Positions 1-8,436 of a stretch of DNA of 21,593 nucleotides are shown in pieces (the stretch's first letter is position 1; the number at the start of each line of letters is the position of its first letter). The translations under genes were made by a program, and so were the position numbers. The stretch covers positions 1-21,593 of the IMG/VR virus record IMGVR_UViG_3300032304_000701, one strand, 5' to 3'. This DNA is from a virus. The notes below the pieces were generated by a model. It saw nothing but the letters and a program-made list of their open reading frames with translations. It was not told the origin of the DNA and did no database searches.

Positions 1-2
1 AG

Positions 3-1994
3 CTTCACCCGTATGACGAAGACCGGATGAACACCAAGCTGCGGGAGATCAAAGGTCCGTACCCCTGCACTAAGTTCGACTCCGAGAACCCCGGCATTTG
101 TACATCCTGTACACACTGGGGCAAGATCACCAACCCGCTGGCACTGGGGCGCGAGTATGCCGTTGAGGTAGCGCCGAAAGAAATCGATGTGCAGGTGGAG
201 AACGAGGCGTATGCCCGCAAGGTACTGCGTCCTGAACCGCCCAAGGGTTATGCCTACGGCAAGCAGGGCGGGGTGTTCATCGAGAAGGACGATGAGGACG
301 CTAACGGCAACAAGATCAAGCGCCAGATTATGCTCATCCCCTACGACTTGTTCCCTGTGGACATCCTGAACTCCGGGGGCGAACACACGGTACACATGAT
401 GGCGATCAGGAACGGCAATCCAAGCACCATCACCATTCCCCAGAAGAGCGTTGTTAGTAAGGATGAGACCATGAAGCACCTTGCCAACCAGAACATTCTG
501 GCGTCCTTCGGATCAGGTAACGACAAGAACCTGTACGACTACGTCCGTGCCTGTGTGGAGAAGGTAAGCGTTGAGAAGCGCACAGTCAGTGTGCCCACCA
601 GCTACGGCTGGCAAGCGGATGACACGTTCGTCTTTGCCGGGAAAATTTATACGCCCACTGGCCAGATCGAAGTGCCCATGGAAGGGTTGGAGAACATCGT
701 TGCCAACACCAAACCCACCGGCTCAATCGAGCAGTGGCGGGCGGTCATCAATCTGTTCATCCAGAAGAAAATGTGGCAGCACGTATGCATCATGCTGGCC
801 GGGGCAGGGGGTCCGCTTATGCGCTTCACAGGCATTTACGGTATGACGTTCCACTGCGGCTCAACCAATTCAGGTACAGGTAAATCGTTGGCGCTGGAGG
901 CTGCGGCTTCTGTCTGGGGGCACCCGGTGCACTACCGTACCAGTAAAGGCACGTCTCCTGTGGCCATGCAACAGCGCCTTGGTCTCTTGCATAGCATCCC
1001 CCTGATAACGGATGAGATCACAGCGAAGAACCGGAAAGACTTTGGGTGGTTCTCCGAGTTCGTACTGGATATGACCAACGGGCGGGGCAAGGAGCGTATG
1101 GAGTCCGGCTCCAACAAGGAGCGTATGAACTTGTCCACGTGGATGGACACGGCCATCATGTCTTCCAACACGTACGTGGTGGACTACTTCACAGGCGCTC
1201 AATCCCATTCTGCGGAAGGCGAACTGCGGCGTGTGCTTGAGTTTGCAATGAACGATGTACTTACATGGGAACCACATGAGATTGAGATCATTAAGTCGCT
1301 GGCGGATAATTACGCGGTCGCAGGGCACATGCTCGTCGAGTATATGGTCCAGAATCTGGACAAGCTTAAAGAGTTGGTTCCGCAAGTAGTGCGCCGTATG
1401 TATGGTGAGTACCGTGCTACCAATGACGAGCGTTTCTGGATGGCGGCTATTGGCGCAGCGGTTGCCGCAGGTATTTTGTTTTCCGATGAGCACTGCGGTG
1501 CGATCAACATCCCGATGCAGCCTGTGTTGGATACGTTTGGCAGTGCCGTTCGATACATGCGTAATGCCATCAACACCGGCACACGCTCTGCTGAAGACGT
1601 ACTGAACTCGTTTACGCAGGAGTACTACGGCAACTTCATCATCGTGAAGTTCAACTCGACTGAAGGTGTACTGGCAGAGCTTGGCAACGGTGGGGCGATT
1701 GATGCGTCTACAACCCGAACCAAGATCATGGGGCGCATCGAGCATGGCGCGACTGTCGGGTTCACGGACTACTACATCGAGGAGCGATTATTAAAAGCGT
1801 TTTGCTCCACCATGAGCTTCGGCTACGCCGACTTCAAGAAGTATTTGGAAGAGCAGTTCATGGTGTCGTATATGCCCAAGAAAGATATGACCGCCAAAAC
1901 CAAAGGACCACCGATGCGTGTGTCCGTCATGAAGATAACCAGACGTTCCGATGAAGAAGACTTTACAGGTAACGTACCCTTGGTCGCAGCTTAA
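3..1994 (+). CDS. DUF927-like primase/helicase ATPase, 5' end outside window
   Basis: This is probably a replicative DNA helicase/primase of the phage, an ATP-dependent enzyme acting at the fork. The frame is open to the left edge (codons from base 3), and the first ATG, at base 27, has only a weak ribosome-binding site, so I read it as the C-terminal ~660 residues of a longer protein. Numbering from that ATG, a Cys cluster (Cys14, Cys25, Cys28, then His30) resembles the zinc-binding segment between the primase and helicase parts of such proteins. A Walker A motif, GSTNSGTGKS, lies at residues 278-287 (K286), followed by a Walker B-like ITDE with D329/E330. The pattern of a P-loop followed by an ASVWG segment matches DUF927-family ATPases. 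It ends in TAA at 1992-1994. It is the only + strand gene and belongs to the replication region, convergent with the late genes. The ATPase class is fairly sure; primase activity is inferred. Confidence 0.78.
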   Translation, partial: LHPYDEDRMNTKLREIKGPYPCTKFDSENPGICTSCTHWGKITNPLALGREYAVEVAPKEIDVQVENEAYARKVLRPEPPKGYAYGKQGGVFIEKDDEDANGNKIKRQIMLIPYDLFPVDILNSGGEHTVHMMAIRNGNPSTITIPQKSVVSKDETMKHLANQNILASFGSGNDKNLYDYVRACVEKVSVEKRTVSVPTSYGWQADDTFVFAGKIYTPTGQIEVPMEGLENIVANTKPTGSIEQWRAVINLFIQKKMWQHVCIMLAGAGGPLMRFTGIYGMTFHCGSTNSGTGKSLALEAAASVWGHPVHYRTSKGTSPVAMQQRLGLLHSIPLITDEITAKNRKDFGWFSEFVLDMTNGRGKERMESGSNKERMNLSTWMDTAIMSSNTYVVDYFTGAQSHSAEGELRRVLEFAMNDVLTWEPHEIEIIKSLADNYAVAGHMLVEYMVQNLDKLKELVPQVVRRMYGEYRATNDERFWMAAIGAAVAAGILFSDEHCGAINIPMQPVLDTFGSAVRYMRNAINTGTRSAEDVLNSFTQEYYGNFIIVKFNSTEGVLAELGNGGAIDASTTRTKIMGRIEHGATVGFTDYYIEERLLKAFCSTMSFGYADFKKYLEEQFMVSYMPKKDMTAKTKGPPMRVSVMKITRRSDEEDFTGNVPLVAA

Positions 1995-2029
1995 GCGTGG
2001 GCAGGGGTTCTTCGTCCCTTGTCTGGACA

Positions 2030-2057
2030 CGGAGGCCGTCATACAAGACGGCCTCCG
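2030..2057. terminator. 11-bp perfect stem-loop at convergent gene ends
   Basis: The arms CGGAGGCCGTC (2030-2040) and GACGGCCTCCG (2047-2057) are perfectly complementary around a 6-nt loop. The element sits 36 bases after the stop of the + strand ATPase gene and 60 bases beyond the stop of the minus-strand 2100-aa gene, where a bidirectional terminator is expected. Neither side has a clear run of T after the stem, so it is not a textbook intrinsic terminator. It could instead act as an mRNA-end stabiliser. Confidence 0.55.
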
Positions 2058-2081
2058 CAAAGCTTTAGCTCACCGTATCTT

Positions 2082-2101
2082 CCACGCCAAGGCCAGCGTG
2101 G
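2082..2101. other. Second, shorter stem-loop in convergent gap
   Basis: CCACGC (2082-2087) pairs with GCGTGG (2096-2101) around an 8-nt loop. It lies immediately downstream of the minus-strand 2100-aa gene and before the stronger stem at 2030-2057. It may contribute to ending or protecting the late transcript. With only six pairs and no T-run it could be chance. Confidence 0.3.
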
Positions 2102-2116
2102 GGGTGAAGAACGGCC

Positions 2117-5100
2117 TTACTGGGGTCTGGTTTCACCTGTGACTGACAGGAACCGTTGTGCAAGGCGGTACTGGCGGTCATCGATCTTTTCCAGCAGTTC
2201 GTCTTTCTCTGCGGTGGTTCTATTCGATGCCAATACTTGACGACGCGCCGTAGCCAACTCGCCTAGCTGCTCACGTACTGCACCGGACAAACTAGCATTG
2301 GCCAACTTGTTGCGGTACTGATCCAAGAAAGCTTGCGCCTCTTGCTCTTTACCAGTCTCCCGCAAACGCTTGTACGTGCCCTGCACCTGTTGAACTTCCA
2401 GTATGCGCTCATATGCAGCATCAAGCGTTCCTCTACCTTCAACCGGCTGGAACAACCCGCCGATGAACGGCTTCTTGCTGGTCTTCATGGTTGGCTGCGC
2501 AACGGTGCTGGCCTCCGTGTTCAGGATAGGATTGGCCAGCGAAACGATTGCAACACCCAAAGCGCCTGTGTAACCACGGATCAGGTAGTCGATCTTGATT
2601 GGAGTCAACCCTGCATCGCCTGTGACGCTGCCCAGCATCTTGGCAAACTCCGTCGTCGTGTCACGATACCGCTCACCCGGCATCAAGGTGGTCTGCTCAC
2701 GCTTGGACTCGATGTCACCACCGAAGAACGAACGGCCAAGAATAACTTCAGTTGCAGGTTTGATTGCCGCTGGCAGAGCAAACGGATTGGATAGCGCCAC
2801 CAGCTTGCCCATGCCTTTGGTGATGTCGTCAGCACGTTCGTCCTGCGCGGCAGTGTTGAACACTGCTTCTGGCAATGCCTTAAACAGATAGCCCAATTCA
2901 AACGGGATAGGTATCTTCATCGGCTCGTCTGAGAACGGCGTGTACACAAACCAGTTACCCAGACGCTCTTCAGGCTTGGCGCGTTTGTACGCTTCGTCAT
3001 CCTCCATCGCCGCAGCGTAGGCCAGTGTGCCCGCAGCCAACAGCAAGCCGCGAGTGTAAAGCTTCTGGCGAATCTTCAATTGTTCGCTGTACGGCATCTT
3101 GCCCGTGAACGCCCGGTACAGCACATCCAGACCTTGGATCTGAGCATTGAAGAACGGGATGACTGTCGAGAGCATCTGCATCGAAGGCGACAAACCGCGA
3201 CGGCTAAAGTTCATCGACTCCAGTGTGCGCATATATGCCTGCATCTCAGACATACCCTTGGCCAGCGAGTCCTTGTAGATCACAGCACGGGTTGCAGCAT
3301 CGCCCTGCATCGCCAGCGCATCGGCTTTCATCATCAGCTTAGTCCAGCCCGAACGACCAAGGCTCATATCGCGCAAAGCTTTGGCCATATCCTGCTCGTC
3401 GCCCGTCATGACGTTGCTGGAGATAGCGCCTGCCTGCATCAACTCAATCTCTTCTTTGCTGCGTCCGGCCACCATCTTACCTAGCTCTTTAAAAGAATTA
3501 AGCACTGGCACACCGTCTGTGCCCGTAGTAAACCAAGCAGTCAGCGGATCACGGATAGCCTGACGCACAGCGTAAGCTGGGTTGCGGGTGACAAACTTTC
3601 TCAGCACATCGGCAGGCATACCCATGATTTTGATGGCCATCGGGATGGTGGTCTTGATACCTTCCATACCCTTAACAATCAACTCTGCCGGGATGCCGTA
3701 CATGTCTGAGTCGATGATGGCAAAGTTGTCTTCGCCCTTGACTTTATAGCGAACTGTGTTCGGACCTTGTGGCCCTTGCCCCTTACCAATCTTGCTTGCG
3801 ATACCCAGACGGCCAAGCAGCATGGCGTTGTCTTTCATAATCTGGTTACGCAAACCCATGCGGGTCAGAACAAACGCGTTCTGCGCCGAGCTTGTAAAGA
3901 TCGGGAGGATAGCTTCGTTGCCGCCAACAAGCTCGTGCAACATCGGCTCGTCTTTCATGTTGGCGATACGAATAGGGCGCTCTTTGTCCACCATCAACTG
4001 CAACTCGCCACCTTGCACACGGTAGAACGGCACGTAGTCAATCGCTTTTAGTTCAGCGCCTTTCTGTGCGCTCAGGTATCCGGTCTGTACAGCAAAATCA
4101 ACCAAGCCGTTGTTGTACTCTTTATAAATCTTGGCGGCTTCTTCAAACGCGGCGCGGGCTTTATCGTTGCCTTTAAGCTCTTCCATCAACCGGTTGTATT
4201 CCTGTTCAACCTTACCGGGGTCTTTAAAGTTCAGCTTGTTCCAGCCCACCTGCTTGGCGCGTTTACCTGCCGTGTAGATGGTAAACATATGTTCCAACTC
4301 GGTGCTGTTTTTGATGCCGGATTTCTCCAGCGCCTGAGCAACCTTGACCATGTTGGCACCGGGTGCGCTCTTGTAAACGAACTCCATGCCGCGCTTAGTC
4401 ATCTGCTTAACCAGTGCCAGTGGGCCGTTGGTCAGCGCCTGTGTAGCAAAAGCATTTGCCTGCTGGCCAAAGCGCAGGTAATAACCTGCCTGCTCGGCTT
4501 CCAAATCAGAGATAACGCCAGCGTCCAGACCTTTCTTAATAGCCGCATCGAGCGCCGCGTACTGGTCAACAAACTGCACACGGCCAGATAAACCAAGGAA
4601 GTTGCCGCGCAGGTTATCGACAACACCTTTCTGGCTACCAACAAAAGAACTACCGTAGCGGCTTGACTCACGCTTAGTACGGAAAGCCATCACGCCGCCT
4701 TCTGCGCGGTAAGGACCGACAGTGCGCTCATTGAAAGCTTTGTTGGCCATCTTAATAGCGTAGAACACATCCGATGTAGACATCCGCGCCATGCCGTTAA
4801 AGCCCATCTGGCGGAGAGCCGAGCGCACCATGCCAACAAACTCTTTCAACCAACGGCCAGCTTTTTCACGGAAGCTTTCAGTGATCCGCTTCTGCGCTGT
4901 GTAAGCAATAACTTCGCGCAGGGCTTGCAGCTTTTGTACTTCTTCAGACTGGCCTTGCTCCGCAGCAAACTTAGCGGCGGCTACTGCTTCACGCACCAAC
5001 GGCTCACCGCCCAGCTTTCGAGCCAACGTAATAACGTCGGTGTCGTTTGCGTACTTCTGCAACCGGTCCATGCCAATGACGGTGTCGATGCCGTAGTGGC

Positions 5101-8100
5101 CAACCATCTCGTGGAACAACGTCTCTTCCAGATCAGTCACGCTAGTGTGCTGGTCGCCCACCACAACGATAGTGCCGTCAGACAGCACCACGCCTTTAAA
5201 CGCCTCGCCCTCTTTGTACCCACCCTCAACCAACTTCGTCAGTAGCTCAGGCTTTATGTCTGCCAGCGTTGGGGCGTAAACAAGATTCACGCCTTTGGGT
5301 AGCGTAGAGAGGGTCTCTACTATCAACTTCTTTGCTTCTGCCGGGTCAACCGGCGTAGCTGGTGCTTTGGCTGTGCGAAACGCAAGCCCTGCGTCATCCG
5401 CACCTTCTCTAAAATCTTTTTCAGTTTTCTTCCGTTCTTCGCCTGTCATCTTGCGACGGAAACCTTCTTGCCGCGCAGCAGACGCAGCTTGGCTTTCAGC
5501 CGAACCCGTTGTCATTGTGCTGAGTTTAGGCAACTTGCGTGTGGCCTGCGTTGTGCGCTTGGACTTGACCTCTTGCTTACCTGCGGCTACAGCCTTTTTA
5601 AATTCTTTGGTCTCTTCCAGTTTCTTACTGCGATACTCAGGCAGCGTCTTACCAATAGCTTCCGCTTTAGCGTTCAAGTCTGCTGCCACAGAATCTTTAA
5701 ATTCTTTTAGCGCGGCAATACGCTTGTTAGCTTCTTTAATGGCTGCGGCTTCTTTTTCTTTGTACAAGTCAGACGTATCGCCAACTTGTTTCTTCAAAGC
5801 CGCAAGTGCTTTGTTTGTCTTTTCAATAAAGGTGTTGTGCGCTTTTACTCTGGCGTCCACTTTCTTTTGCGCAGTAGTTGCCAGCTTTTGGTATTCCTCA
5901 GTTTCAAAACCAAGCTCACGTGCAACCCGCGCAGCAGATGCGCTAACTTTACCTTCTTCAACTTTCTTGGTTTGCTTGGCTTCACGCGACATTTCACGGG
6001 CAGACTTACCCAGCGCCGCAGTCTCTGCGGCCTTTTGCCGTGGCGTTGCTACTTCGGTTGTTTTGTACAGCTTGGCCATAGCGGCATCAAGCTTGTCACG
6101 GTACGGCTTAATACGGTTTACTGACTTTGTGTAGTTGCGTAAAGAGGTGTCAACTTGGTTTTGTAGTGCAGTAATTTTGGCCGCAGGCGCTTTCTCTGCT
6201 TGTGCAGCCTCCAGCTTGGCCAGCCGTGCTTCGTATATAGCGTAGTTATCGTGAGCGATTTGAAGCATGGAACGCTTGGCATTGCCAATTGGCTTTTCTA
6301 CTGTATCACGCAGATCTGCTATTTCTTGCGCAACCGCATCTGACACATAAATTTCTTGCCGCTCGTTATTGATTGTGGCTTCATACACATCATAGTTGCG
6401 CTCACGACGAACAATGCGGTCGATCTTATCTTTCAGTGCTTCATATACTTCATCCCGTGGGGACAATTTAGATGCTGCCGCAGCCAACGCTTTCTTGTCT
6501 GCTTCTTCACGAGCGCGTTGCATGTTAGCAATAGTGCGCTCATCCCGATTTTGAATGGCCGTGTTTAGCAGATTAAAGTCGCTAAACAAATCAAGCGTAA
6601 TACCTGTCCGTGTTTCTTTCTCTGGCGGCAGCGGGCCTGCGGCAGCTTCTTTTTCTTTAACAACTTCTGTCGCCTGCGGCGCTGCCTCTTCCGGGAACAT
6701 CGGGAGTGTTTCACCAACAGGCACGGCGTTAATACGCAGAGCTTCGCGTTGCTGTTCGGCAGTTGCTTGCTGCTCGGCTTGCTGTGCTTTCAGTTCGTCT
6801 AGCTTGGTGGCCAAGCTCGGCATAGCAGCAAAATCGCCAGTCTCAGCAGCATCTGACAGTTTCTTTTGTGCTGCCTTAATCTGTTTATCAAGCGCTTTCT
6901 GTGCTTTTGCTACGTCAGTCTCAAAGACTTCCGGGGCTTTGGTCGTACCACCCAACGCCTCAATCTGTGCGCCAAGCTCTTGCAGTTGTGCTTGCTGTTG
7001 CTGATATGCAGGTACAAGTTGATTGATTGCTGCCGTGTCGCCCTTGGCGGCGGCTTCCTGCATTTGCGTTTCAAGTGGGGCTAAAGCAGTTTGTGCTTCC
7101 CGGTACTGGTCCATCATTTGCTGGACGTTACCTTGTACAACTGTCGTTTCAGGACGTACAGGCAACTGCGATGTGCGCAGGGCACGAGCTTCACCTTTTA
7201 TTTCGTCGTACTCTTTCTTGAGCGGTTTGAATTCTTCAATCTGCTCTTTGTATTTGCGTTGCAGTCCAGCGTAAATATCTTGCTGGCCTTCGGTCGCGTC
7301 TTTGCCGGGCTTGGCTGCTTTTAGTTGTTGCTGTGTTTCAGTCAGCGCAGCCTTTGCGGCATCGTGGCGATCTGCAATACCCAGTATGTATTCAGGCTTG
7401 GCTTTCTCTGCCGCTTCTGCTTCACGTAGTTCTTTGGCTTTCTTTGCTGCCTCCAGCGCGTCGCCTCTGGCAACTTCTTCTCTTGCACCGCTAACCTGCA
7501 CCCTACGACCAACACCACCAAACGGACCACCAAAGAGCGCAGCGCCGTAGGCAGCTTCGCTGTATTCTTTCAACGCGTTGTCGTCCATCAACGGCATATT
7601 GGCTTGCCAACGCTCCAGCATCTGCTGCCCAACTTCTGTGGGGATTTCAGCCAACAAACCTTTACCAGTACCTTTGGCAATCGATGTGGCCAGACGCTCT
7701 TCAGCCAGCTTGCGGGCTGCGGGGGATACCAATGCCTGAGCGCCTTCCTTTTCTGCAATACCCAGTATGCGGCTCATCAGCTTGCCGCCCAGCGGCACCA
7801 CCATAGCGGCGGTTTCCAGACTTGCTTGCCCTGCGGCAGACAGTGCAGTTTTACCGGGGTCTTGTGGGAGTCCTTCAGCAGCCCGCCGTTCAGCGCCTGC
7901 ACCATAGGCTTGGAAAGCCAGAGGCAAGAGAGCGCCAGCAATACCGCCACCTATCACACCGGGCAAACCACCCGGCGCACCGGCCATAGCCCCCAGACGA
8001 CCTGTAGCAAACGCTTGTGCTAATTGCGGAGACTGTTCAGCAATAAAGCCCGGAGCCTGACGCAGCACTTCCCCAGCGGCGGAGAAGAAGCCGTCATTCG

Positions 8101-8419
8101 CGTACTTTTCTTTAACCTTCTCAAGACTTAGTGCGGACGGTGTTTTTTCTTCCAACTCACGGCTGCGTTTTAGTCCGGCCTGTGCAGCTTCTTCTGGATT
8201 GACAAAAGATTCCAGCGCCGTGCGCTGGGACGACAGTAGTTTCTTAGCTCCGCCAATACCGCTCTCAATTATGCCCGGTTCTCTTGGTTTAGGCGCTTCT
8301 TCTGGCTTAGCACCAAACGCTTGCGGGTATTTTTTGTACGCCTCAAGAAACGCTTGCTGCGTGTTCATCCCTTTGGGAATTTCGTAGTAAGACCCGTCAG
8401 GCAGAGAAAGGTACGCCAT
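2117..8419 (-). CDS. 2100-aa polyvalent ejection protein with HExxH metallopeptidase motif
   Basis: Probably a giant internal virion protein injected into the host with the DNA. The N-terminus (LPDGSYYEIPKGMNTQQAF) is the short motif that opens many phage ejection proteins. Residues ~125-190 are Gly/Ala-rich and hydrophobic. Residues ~305-960 are Lys/Glu/Ala/Gln-rich with coiled-coil character. At 1103-1108 is HEMVGH, the zinc-peptidase HExxH signature, within ETLFHEMVGHYG as in the metallopeptidase domain of phage polyvalent proteins. Residues ~1400-1900 resemble the large polyvalent protein-associated (LPD38-like) C-terminal region, including a segment around FVTRNPAYAVRQAIRDP. A hydrophobic stretch lies near 1790 (GLLLAAGTLAYAAA). 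Start: ATG at 8419 with GAGG five bases upstream; stop TAA. It is the last gene of the late operon, directly after the 573-aa protein. Peptidase activity is inferred from the motif; the injection role comes from context and family resemblance. Confidence 0.8.
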   Translation of the reverse strand: MAYLSLPDGSYYEIPKGMNTQQAFLEAYKKYPQAFGAKPEEAPKPREPGIIESGIGGAKKLLSSQRTALESFVNPEEAAQAGLKRSRELEEKTPSALSLEKVKEKYANDGFFSAAGEVLRQAPGFIAEQSPQLAQAFATGRLGAMAGAPGGLPGVIGGGIAGALLPLAFQAYGAGAERRAAEGLPQDPGKTALSAAGQASLETAAMVVPLGGKLMSRILGIAEKEGAQALVSPAARKLAEERLATSIAKGTGKGLLAEIPTEVGQQMLERWQANMPLMDDNALKEYSEAAYGAALFGGPFGGVGRRVQVSGAREEVARGDALEAAKKAKELREAEAAEKAKPEYILGIADRHDAAKAALTETQQQLKAAKPGKDATEGQQDIYAGLQRKYKEQIEEFKPLKKEYDEIKGEARALRTSQLPVRPETTVVQGNVQQMMDQYREAQTALAPLETQMQEAAAKGDTAAINQLVPAYQQQQAQLQELGAQIEALGGTTKAPEVFETDVAKAQKALDKQIKAAQKKLSDAAETGDFAAMPSLATKLDELKAQQAEQQATAEQQREALRINAVPVGETLPMFPEEAAPQATEVVKEKEAAAGPLPPEKETRTGITLDLFSDFNLLNTAIQNRDERTIANMQRAREEADKKALAAAASKLSPRDEVYEALKDKIDRIVRRERNYDVYEATINNERQEIYVSDAVAQEIADLRDTVEKPIGNAKRSMLQIAHDNYAIYEARLAKLEAAQAEKAPAAKITALQNQVDTSLRNYTKSVNRIKPYRDKLDAAMAKLYKTTEVATPRQKAAETAALGKSAREMSREAKQTKKVEEGKVSASAARVARELGFETEEYQKLATTAQKKVDARVKAHNTFIEKTNKALAALKKQVGDTSDLYKEKEAAAIKEANKRIAALKEFKDSVAADLNAKAEAIGKTLPEYRSKKLEETKEFKKAVAAGKQEVKSKRTTQATRKLPKLSTMTTGSAESQAASAARQEGFRRKMTGEERKKTEKDFREGADDAGLAFRTAKAPATPVDPAEAKKLIVETLSTLPKGVNLVYAPTLADIKPELLTKLVEGGYKEGEAFKGVVLSDGTIVVVGDQHTSVTDLEETLFHEMVGHYGIDTVIGMDRLQKYANDTDVITLARKLGGEPLVREAVAAAKFAAEQGQSEEVQKLQALREVIAYTAQKRITESFREKAGRWLKEFVGMVRSALRQMGFNGMARMSTSDVFYAIKMANKAFNERTVGPYRAEGGVMAFRTKRESSRYGSSFVGSQKGVVDNLRGNFLGLSGRVQFVDQYAALDAAIKKGLDAGVISDLEAEQAGYYLRFGQQANAFATQALTNGPLALVKQMTKRGMEFVYKSAPGANMVKVAQALEKSGIKNSTELEHMFTIYTAGKRAKQVGWNKLNFKDPGKVEQEYNRLMEELKGNDKARAAFEEAAKIYKEYNNGLVDFAVQTGYLSAQKGAELKAIDYVPFYRVQGGELQLMVDKERPIRIANMKDEPMLHELVGGNEAILPIFTSSAQNAFVLTRMGLRNQIMKDNAMLLGRLGIASKIGKGQGPQGPNTVRYKVKGEDNFAIIDSDMYGIPAELIVKGMEGIKTTIPMAIKIMGMPADVLRKFVTRNPAYAVRQAIRDPLTAWFTTGTDGVPVLNSFKELGKMVAGRSKEEIELMQAGAISSNVMTGDEQDMAKALRDMSLGRSGWTKLMMKADALAMQGDAATRAVIYKDSLAKGMSEMQAYMRTLESMNFSRRGLSPSMQMLSTVIPFFNAQIQGLDVLYRAFTGKMPYSEQLKIRQKLYTRGLLLAAGTLAYAAAMEDDEAYKRAKPEERLGNWFVYTPFSDEPMKIPIPFELGYLFKALPEAVFNTAAQDERADDITKGMGKLVALSNPFALPAAIKPATEVILGRSFFGGDIESKREQTTLMPGERYRDTTTEFAKMLGSVTGDAGLTPIKIDYLIRGYTGALGVAIVSLANPILNTEASTVAQPTMKTSKKPFIGGLFQPVEGRGTLDAAYERILEVQQVQGTYKRLRETGKEQEAQAFLDQYRNKLANASLSGAVREQLGELATARRQVLASNRTTAEKDELLEKIDDRQYRLAQRFLSVTGETRPQ

Positions 8420-8436
8420 GTAATCCTCGTTATTTA

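Noticed and set aside
870-1745. 291-codon open frame on the minus strand
   Set aside because: Antisense to the P-loop ATPase gene, whose motifs are convincing; the product is His/Arg/Val-rich with no domain.
5295-6134. 279-codon open frame on the + strand (Ser/Ala/Phe-rich)
   Set aside because: It lies entirely opposite the coiled-coil region of the 2100-aa gene; its Ser/Ala/Phe-rich product is the expected antisense reading of Lys/Glu/Ala-rich codons, with no domain.
2117-8419. Tape-measure protein reading of the 2100-aa gene
   Set aside because: Length and coiled coil would fit, but the HExxH motif, the LPD38-like C-terminal region, the neighbouring ejection-type proteins and the absence of long-tail genes fit an ejection protein better.
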